Both the position numbers and the translations under genes were made by a program. Shown one piece after another: positions 23,851 to 28,838 of a DNA stretch of 28,838 nucleotides. This stretch comes from Lachnospiraceae bacterium (lineage in GTDB: Bacteria > Bacillota > Clostridia > Lachnospirales > Lachnospiraceae). The DNA lies in the NCBI GenBank assembly GCA_009774145.1, contig VSND01000059.1, positions 1 through 28,838 on the forward strand. Direction: 5' to 3'. Under the pieces are notes generated by a model. That model was given only the letters and a program-made list of their open reading frames with translations. It did not search any database and was not told the DNA's origin. Numbering within the stretch: the stretch's first letter is position 1; each line of letters begins with the position of its first letter.

Positions 23851-26436
23851 ATGGCAGAAACATCCAGAATCACGCTTACCGACATATGGAAGCAATGGGA
23901 AGAAATGACCAGTACCCTTCCAAAAGAGGCAAAAGAGATGGCTGACGCGTACATCAGACAGAAAAGAGCGGATCTGCCGGTATCACCGGACATGCATTTT
24001 GAAGATCTGGGACCTGTTGACTGGCTGGAAACCATGATTCTGGACGGTAACAGCGGTCTTGATCTTCTGTTAAACCGAATGCTGTATGCCGCCTGGCGGA
24101 TGGGAGAAGGCTTTTTGCTGGGAAGCGGATGGAGCAGTATCTGGCGCAGGGCGCTGAATGAATCTGAAAAGGTCTCTCTGTGCCGGAAGATTGGATATTC
24201 CGTGGAAGAAGTGATGGAAGACACCGCATGGACCGGTCCGGAGCAGAACAGGCGCACATGCTCCTTTGTATTTGGCGCGGTGGCAAAAGCGCTCTATATT
24301 CAGTATCCATATGAGCAGCTGACCGCATATCTGGATCATCGTTTCGGCAAAACCGGTTTTACAGGCTCCGGGGAGGAAAACCGCTGGCGTCTGTGGATGG
24401 ACGGCGAACTGCTGTGCGTCTTTCTGTCCGCCCATGATCCCGGTGCTGCAAATTATATGGCTGCTTTTCTCTCCTGTCTGAAACCCTTTCCTGTTCTGGA
24501 TATGGAAGACCTGCCTTTGAGACTGGCTTTGATGGATCCGGCGGCAAAAGATTTCCTTCTGACCAGACCGCTTCCGGAGCTGGAGCAGATGGGGAAATAC
24601 TCCGGACTGCCCCGGAAGAAAGACTATGATGATCTGGTCGATGACATCCTCCAGATCCGTCAGAAAGAGGCTCTGGAGGAAATCCGCCGTTTTACCGACG
24701 CCAGAGAACTGACTGCGTGGCTGAAAATCCTCTACGAACGTGCAGCGTTTACAGACTTCTCGCCGCTTCCCGCACTGCTGGGACACCGGGCAAAATCCGT
24801 ACGGACGCTGGCGGAGAAGATTCTGTACCGGCATCTGGACATGGCTTATCCGGTTCTTCAGGATACGCTGCCAAAGCTTCAGGGAGAAGCCCTGCAGCTT
24901 GCCGAACAGCTTCTGGTTCAATGGAAAGAAACCCATTCTGGCGGTGCATCGCAGGAACTGTTTCAAAGCCGGGAAGAACTGGAGTTCTACTGTGAAAAAA
25001 ACCTGTTGCCCGCAGCCAGAAAAAAAACCGGATGGGCGCCCCGGGAATGGTTTGGACAGGTGCGGTATGCAGGTTCCTCTCAAAAGGCGCCAGAAACGGT
25101 CCTGGAATATCTGTTTGTCCGCTATCTGTCTCTGACGGAACCGGAACGCCTGAGAACCGCTGACCGGATCGCTGCATTTCTGAACCGGCAGGACCTGCAG
25201 GCAGTGCTTTTAAAAAGCTGGGAATTCTGGCTTCTGGAGGACTGCGAGCCAAAGCACCGGCTGCTCATCCTCCTGTGCGGAATCTATGGTTCCGACTCTC
25301 TGATACTTCAGATGGAAAAGGGCGCCGAGATGCTGGCACGTAAAAAACGCGGAGAAATGGCAGAATCCATCATCCGCGCCATAGGAAAAAACGGCAGTCC
25401 GATCTCTTTGATGATCCTGGAACGGCAGGCCTGCCAGAAAGGACACAGAAAGCCGAGAATGTCCTTCGCCAGAACGGAGCAGGCGGCACGGGAATGTTTC
25501 CAGAAGGAAGCCGACCGGCTTGGAATCTCCTGGGATGCTCTGGCTGACCGGATCGTTTCCAATGCGGGATTTAATCAAAAGGGGGAGCAGGAGCTGAACG
25601 TGGGCAAACGCACTCTGACGGTTCGTCTGATGCCGGACCTCTCTTTACAGGTAAAAGACGGCAAAGGCGCATGGAGGAAAAGTTTTCCAAAACCCGGAAA
25701 GGGAGAAGACCTGGAACCGTTTGAAACGGCAAGACTTCAGTTTATGGACTGGAAGAATCAGGTAAAGACCATCTATGAAGCACAGTTCAAACGGCTGGAA
25801 CGGGTCATGCGCACCGGACGATGCTGGCAGAAGGAAGAGTGGGAACGGTTATTCCTGAAAAATCCCATCCTTCAGCCCATGGCTCACCGGCTGATCTGGG
25901 GACTGTACAAAAACGAACAGCTGACCGACGCCTTTTGTTGCCTGGAAGACGGAAGCCTCTGCACTGCAAAAGATAATGCCTTCCTGCTGCCGGAAAATGC
26001 CTGTATCTCTCTTGTATGTCCGGTGGAACTTTCTTATGAACACCGCGAAGCATGGAGACAGTGGATGGAGGATTATGAGATCCTGCCGCTGCCTGGACAA
26101 CTGGAAGCGCCTCTGACGCTCAGCCCGGAGCAGATCGCTCCAGACGGAAAACAGCTTCTTCTGTGGACTGGAAAGCAGAGCTCTACCGGCCGTCTTCAGG
26201 CCCTGCAGACCAGATATGGCGCAATACCGAAGGATAACGGATATCTCCTGATGGAAGAAGGAATCGGAGGACTCCTGATTTGCGCAGAGGAAATTCCATG
26301 GAATTACCATGGTCCGGTCTGTCTGAAAGAAGCCGTATTTCTGAATGCGGCAGAAGAACCATGTCCGCCGGATGCGCTTCCTGCCCGGTTTGTAAGCGGT
26401 ATGCTCCGTCTGCTGGACGAATGTCTCTGTAAATAA
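23851..26436 (+). CDS. DUF4132 domain protein
   Basis: The 861-residue protein is soluble, helical and without signal peptide. Its C-terminal third has the DUF4132 pattern: a FMDWKNQVKTIYEAQFKRLE helix, NPILQPMAHRLIWGLY, then CCLEDGSLC, ISLVCPVELS and WRQWMEDYEILPLPGQL. The N-terminal 500 residues look like an array of helical repeats. Members include E. coli YehI and the MolR-annotated proteins; no biochemical function is established and the MolR regulator label is doubtful. AAGGAGG precedes the ATG. The gene stands alone with its own promoter and is convergent with the next operon, sharing the terminator between them. Confidence 0.82.
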   Translation: MAETSRITLTDIWKQWEEMTSTLPKEAKEMADAYIRQKRADLPVSPDMHFEDLGPVDWLETMILDGNSGLDLLLNRMLYAAWRMGEGFLLGSGWSSIWRRALNESEKVSLCRKIGYSVEEVMEDTAWTGPEQNRRTCSFVFGAVAKALYIQYPYEQLTAYLDHRFGKTGFTGSGEENRWRLWMDGELLCVFLSAHDPGAANYMAAFLSCLKPFPVLDMEDLPLRLALMDPAAKDFLLTRPLPELEQMGKYSGLPRKKDYDDLVDDILQIRQKEALEEIRRFTDARELTAWLKILYERAAFTDFSPLPALLGHRAKSVRTLAEKILYRHLDMAYPVLQDTLPKLQGEALQLAEQLLVQWKETHSGGASQELFQSREELEFYCEKNLLPAARKKTGWAPREWFGQVRYAGSSQKAPETVLEYLFVRYLSLTEPERLRTADRIAAFLNRQDLQAVLLKSWEFWLLEDCEPKHRLLILLCGIYGSDSLILQMEKGAEMLARKKRGEMAESIIRAIGKNGSPISLMILERQACQKGHRKPRMSFARTEQAARECFQKEADRLGISWDALADRIVSNAGFNQKGEQELNVGKRTLTVRLMPDLSLQVKDGKGAWRKSFPKPGKGEDLEPFETARLQFMDWKNQVKTIYEAQFKRLERVMRTGRCWQKEEWERLFLKNPILQPMAHRLIWGLYKNEQLTDAFCCLEDGSLCTAKDNAFLLPENACISLVCPVELSYEHREAWRQWMEDYEILPLPGQLEAPLTLSPEQIAPDGKQLLLWTGKQSSTGRLQALQTRYGAIPKDNGYLLMEEGIGGLLICAEEIPWNYHGPVCLKEAVFLNAAEEPCPPDALPARFVSGMLRLLDECLCK

Positions 26437-26448
26437 AAAACATCAAAA

Positions 26449-26486
26449 CCCCGCTGTGCAGACGCTAAAGTTTCCACACAGCGGGG
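26449..26486 (-). terminator. terminator between DUF4132 gene and the three-gene operon
   Basis: A GC-rich perfect 10-bp stem (26449-26458 with 26477-26486, 18-base loop) lies 9 bases after the minus-strand stop at 26496 and is followed on that strand by TTTTGATGTTTTTT. It primarily terminates the minus-strand operon; on the plus strand the T-run is missing, though an A-rich stretch precedes it. Confidence 0.8.
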
Positions 26487-26495
26487 CTGAAACTT

Positions 26496-26921
26496 TCAGT
26501 ATTCCAGATAAAACCGTTTTTTTTCGGGATCATATTCCAATCCGCATCTGTTTTTGTTTGTCAAAAGCAGGCCTTCCACTATTCTGCCAATAATAATATA
26601 TTGATTCCTTACATCCAATGCCATATAGGCTCTGATCTCATCTGTCAAAATAACATCCGCATTATCAATAACGATCATCATATTCTGACATGTTTTAATT
26701 TTTTCCGCTATATTGATTTTCATCCTGTCATTATGGCACAGGCACAACATGTTTTCTTCCGGATGTGATAAAGACCATGCTTCCAGTGCATGGAACAGAA
26801 ATGTCTTTCCGGTTGCAGATTTGGATGAAATAAATGTCAGGTTCGATTTCAACTCCAGTTCAAAGCAGCATTGCACATAGCGAAAGCTGATCTGATCTTT
26901 TTTTAATGGTTTTATATTCAT
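26496..26921 (-). CDS. minimal P-loop NTPase-like protein, third gene of AT-rich operon
   Basis: I do not recognise a named family. The 141-residue product has a degenerate Walker A, SKSATGKTFLF (33-43, Ser replacing the first Gly), preceded by the strand LTFISS. A Walker B-like MMIVIDNADVIL (81-92) and DEIRAYMALD follow, then NQYIIIGR. It resembles the ABC/SMC- or OLD-type ATPase core stripped of its signature and coiled-coil regions. It starts 3 bases after the DUF4869 gene stop with AGGAG upstream, so translation is coupled. The base composition is AT-rich relative to flanking genes. A function together with the two upstream genes is likely but unknown. Confidence 0.7.
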   Translation of the reverse strand: MNIKPLKKDQISFRYVQCCFELELKSNLTFISSKSATGKTFLFHALEAWSLSHPEENMLCLCHNDRMKINIAEKIKTCQNMMIVIDNADVILTDEIRAYMALDVRNQYIIIGRIVEGLLLTNKNRCGLEYDPEKKRFYLEY

Positions 26922-26924
26922 CCT

Positions 26925-27368
26925 TTACTGACTCCTCAATTTCATATATTCCTGATAATCTTTTACTATATACGATTTTTTGTCTTTTACCACCTGTATG
27001 GGATTTTCCAGCACTGTAATCAAATCATAAGGCATGTACACAGAACCTTCCTCAAGTTTCAATATTTCGTCTACTGCATTCCATCCACATTCCATAATAT
27101 TAAATATTTTATCCGGATTACAGATAATATTTAACAATGTTTTGCAGCCTGTTGATATATTCTCAATCCCAATTTCTCTGTTATTAAATTTTGAACGAAT
27201 GGAGGTTTTATCAATCCATTCCGAGCCATCGATCAATGGAATAAATTTCTTCCCAAATTCACTGATTTTTTCGTGATTACATGTCTCTATATCGAAATAT
27301 GCGTCATTGTATTCGATCATTTCCCAATGATCCGGAATATCCTCTTTCTTCAGATATATTCTAATCAT
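26925..27368 (-). CDS. DUF4869-like protein, second gene of AT-rich operon
   Basis: The 147-residue product has the pattern STGCKTLLNIICNPDKIFNI then ECGWNAVDEIL, which resembles the DUF4869 consensus (a KTL...P.kIFN...CG.N...IL block). No catalytic motif or membrane segment is visible. Its ATG overlaps the upstream gene's stop by 8 bases, and AAGGG precedes it. Function of the family is unknown. The DUF4869 assignment is from memory of the pattern and is moderately secure; the operon membership is clear from the overlaps. Confidence 0.65.
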   Translation of the reverse strand: MIRIYLKKEDIPDHWEMIEYNDAYFDIETCNHEKISEFGKKFIPLIDGSEWIDKTSIRSKFNNREIGIENISTGCKTLLNIICNPDKIFNIMECGWNAVDEILKLEEGSVYMPYDLITVLENPIQVVKDKKSYIVKDYQEYMKLRSQ

Positions 27369-28119
27369 ATTGTATCCCTTCCATATATTTTTCCAGATCA
27401 GCTCCTGAAAAAATCCTCTTCAAATCAGAATATTTATAAATAGATACACATTTATCCCGTTTATCCAATACCCGCTCTCTGCCAAACAGACCGCACCCAT
27501 TTTCATTCACTTCTGCACTGCTCGTACAGCACCTTTTATACCAGCAATCCCCCAAATTATTTTTGTCAACAAAAAATCCAGTATTCCTTGTTATATTATG
27601 TAACAACTTTGCTGAAAAAGTCTCTATGGAATATTTATCTATACTTCCCACATTATTAACACTTGAAGCGAAATAGGATCGAATCTGAATGATTTCCTTA
27701 TATTCTGCATATCGGTCCTCCTGCATAGCATTCAGCAGAGCATTTCTTACATCAATCTCCCGCTTTCTCTTCTTTTCCAATATGCTGTTTTTTTCAAAAA
27801 CCCAGTCTGTTAAATACTGAAATGACAGCAGTATATATTCAAACGAATACATTTCCAGCAAACAAATATTGGAGGAACTCTTTATTTTCTCCTTTAAGCG
27901 ATCTGCCAACTGCCCAATATTTGTGTTGTCATATGCATGATCGAATGCAATTAAGTATTGATTCCCATCTGGTCGTATTTTCTCGACAGCCTTTACCAGC
28001 TCTGAATTATTTCGTTTTGACTCCACAGTAATTCTGTCCCCAAATAACATACCTGCTATCATTTTCCAGAACCTGTACCCTGATTTTTCTTCCCGATCCT
28101 CTGTCCATAAATAAATCAT
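27361..28119 (-). CDS. unrecognised protein with possible TOPRIM-like N-terminus and Cys-rich C-terminus, first gene of AT-rich operon
   Basis: From ATG 28119 (GGTGAT just upstream) the product is 252 residues: MIYLWTEDREEKSGYRFWKM, then YLIAFDHAYDN at 55-65, and LLEMYSFEYILLSF. A first strand ending in Glu/Asp, a helix, and a second strand ending in an Asp-rich loop recall TOPRIM nuclease folds, but the usual DxD is a DxxxD here, so this is tentative. The C-terminal part has C192, C197/C198 and C209 in DCWYKRCC and NGCGLFG, possibly a metal site. An upstream ATG at 28134 is possible; the frame to 28182 enters a terminator and is unlikely. No strong promoter is visible. Confidence 0.65.
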   Translation of the reverse strand: MIYLWTEDREEKSGYRFWKMIAGMLFGDRITVESKRNNSELVKAVEKIRPDGNQYLIAFDHAYDNTNIGQLADRLKEKIKSSSNICLLEMYSFEYILLSFQYLTDWVFEKNSILEKKRKREIDVRNALLNAMQEDRYAEYKEIIQIRSYFASSVNNVGSIDKYSIETFSAKLLHNITRNTGFFVDKNNLGDCWYKRCCTSSAEVNENGCGLFGRERVLDKRDKCVSIYKYSDLKRIFSGADLEKYMEGIQYD

Positions 28120-28169
28120 CCTTATCACCATTTTTTCCCGAAAACAACAGGAGTTTCCATTTAAAACAA

Positions 28170-28212
28170 AAGCTCCCTGCACAGACAGAAAACTGTCTGT
28201 GCAGAAGAGCTT
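28170..28212 (-). terminator. strong rho-independent terminator of nifJ
   Basis: A perfect 12-bp stem (28177-28188 with 28193-28204, 4-base loop) is extended by a further 6-bp stem (28170-28175 with 28207-28212). On the minus strand TTTTGTTTTAAA follows. It lies about 30 bases after the nifJ stop and about 50 bases before the next operon's start. Confidence 0.9.
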
Positions 28213-28240
28213 CTCATCATTGAAACCGCATCAGCAAAAA

Positions 28241-28838
28241 TTACTCTGCCCCATAAAGCGTTTTCAGCTTGTTGAGGTAGCTGTATCTTGCCTTTGCTTC
28301 GCTTTCGTTCTTGTCGAACAGCTTCGCAGCTCTCTCCGGATTCGCACGTTTCAGAGCATTGTAACGTACCTCTCCATCGAGGAATGCCTGATAATCTCCG
28401 GTCGGCTCCTTGGAATCCAGAGCGAACGCATCCTTGCCTTCTGCAGCAAGAGCCGGATTATAACGGAAGCAGTGCCAGTAACCAGCCTCAACCGCCAGCT
28501 GCTCCTCGGTCTGAGCCTTGCTCATGCCCTTCTTGATACCATGGTTGATACATGGAGCATAAGCGATAATCAGGGACGGTCCCGGATATGCCTCTGCCTC
28601 TGCGATGGCCTTCACACACTGATTGAAGTCAGCGCCCATGGAAATCTGCGCCACATATACATAGCCATAACTCATGGCGATGGAAGCCAGGTCTTTCTTC
28701 TTCACATCCTTACCGCCTGCAGCAAACTGAGCGATTGCACCGGTCGGGGTTGCCTTGGAAGCCTGTCCGCCGGTGTTGGAATAAACCTCGGTATCAAATA
28801 CCATCACGTTGATATCCTGGCCGGAAGCAAGTACGTGG
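28241..28838 (-). CDS. nifJ: pyruvate:ferredoxin (flavodoxin) oxidoreductase, C-terminal part, cut by window edge
   Basis: This enzyme converts pyruvate and CoA to acetyl-CoA and CO2 with reduction of ferredoxin in anaerobes. The open frame continues past the right edge (INVMVFDTEVYSNTGGQASK onward); the internal ATG at 28807 is not the start. The visible ~199 residues cover the end of the TPP-binding domain (DTEVYSNTGGQ, SKATPTGA), PGPSLIIAYAPCINHGI, and the C-terminal tail ending KLKTLYGAE. The full protein is about 1170-1190 residues, so about 980 lie outside. The gene looks intact and housekeeping-like, and marks the chromosomal backbone next to the accessory region. Confidence 0.95.
   Translation of the reverse strand, partial: HVLASGQDINVMVFDTEVYSNTGGQASKATPTGAIAQFAAGGKDVKKKDLASIAMSYGYVYVAQISMGADFNQCVKAIAEAEAYPGPSLIIAYAPCINHGIKKGMSKAQTEEQLAVEAGYWHCFRYNPALAAEGKDAFALDSKEPTGDYQAFLDGEVRYNALKRANPERAAKLFDKNESEAKARYSYLNKLKTLYGAE

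Noticed and set aside
24070..25083. 337-codon minus-strand open frame
   Set aside because: Antisense shadow of the DUF4132 gene with low-complexity composition typical of such frames.
28177..28204. Perfect inverted repeat as a transposon end
   Set aside because: Its position after nifJ with a T-rich tail on the minus strand fits a terminator, and no partner end is seen.

Overview
The window reads as a chromosomal accessory region of a gut Firmicute, most likely Lachnospiraceae (Blautia / Ruminococcus-like). The clues are the anaerobe's pyruvate:ferredoxin oxidoreductase at the right edge, paired ABC-transporter/two-component modules, a DUF4869 gene, several AAA-ATPase/PD-(D/E)XK family genes, moderate GC and strong AAGGAGG ribosome sites. 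This placement is inference; no rRNA or tRNA gene is present.

Left edge to 10.9 kb. The C-terminal tail of a large serine recombinase (1-150) marks the end of a mobile element that abuts, and apparently cut, an AAA-ATPase gene (107-862, minus). Upstream of that gene, on the same strand, is a complete type I-C cas operon transcribed right to left: cas3 - cas5c - cas8c - cas7 - cas4 - cas1 - cas2 (896-8566). A strong internal ribosome site and GTG inside cas8c predict a separately translated Cas11c small subunit. No CRISPR array is visible: the place after cas2 where one is expected holds the AAA-ATPase. The cas promoter sits 4-5 bp from a 104-bp palindromic, MITE-like element with perfect 19-bp terminal inverted repeats and a 5-bp target duplication. 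Divergent from cas3 are a truncated BlaI-family repressor with its own operator-bearing promoter, an unrecognised ORF, a Cu/Zn superoxide dismutase-like gene, and a second, doubly damaged AAA-ATPase.

10.9-12.7 kb holds an intact DUF4143-type AAA+ ATPase with a consensus promoter.

12.7-23.0 kb holds two tandem four-gene modules, each ordered response regulator - histidine kinase - ABC ATPase - large FtsX-type permease, all on the minus strand. Within each module RR/HK and ATPase/permease overlap, while the HK-ATPase gap carries TCAC/TGTCA repeats 11 bp apart, as expected for an OmpR-family regulator acting on the transporter promoter. The kinases have almost no extracellular domain, so the transporters may be the sensors, probably for antimicrobial peptides (inference).

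23.0-26.4 kb: a consensus promoter drives only the first ~41 codons of a third AAA-ATPase, which is spliced head-on to a deleted mgtE remnant. Then comes a DUF4132 gene on the plus strand.

26.5-28.1 kb: a compact, visibly AT-richer three-gene minus-strand operon encodes a possible TOPRIM-like Cys-rich protein, a DUF4869 protein and a minimal P-loop protein. It sits between two strong terminators. This is the best candidate in the window for an undescribed system. The window ends in the 3' part of nifJ.
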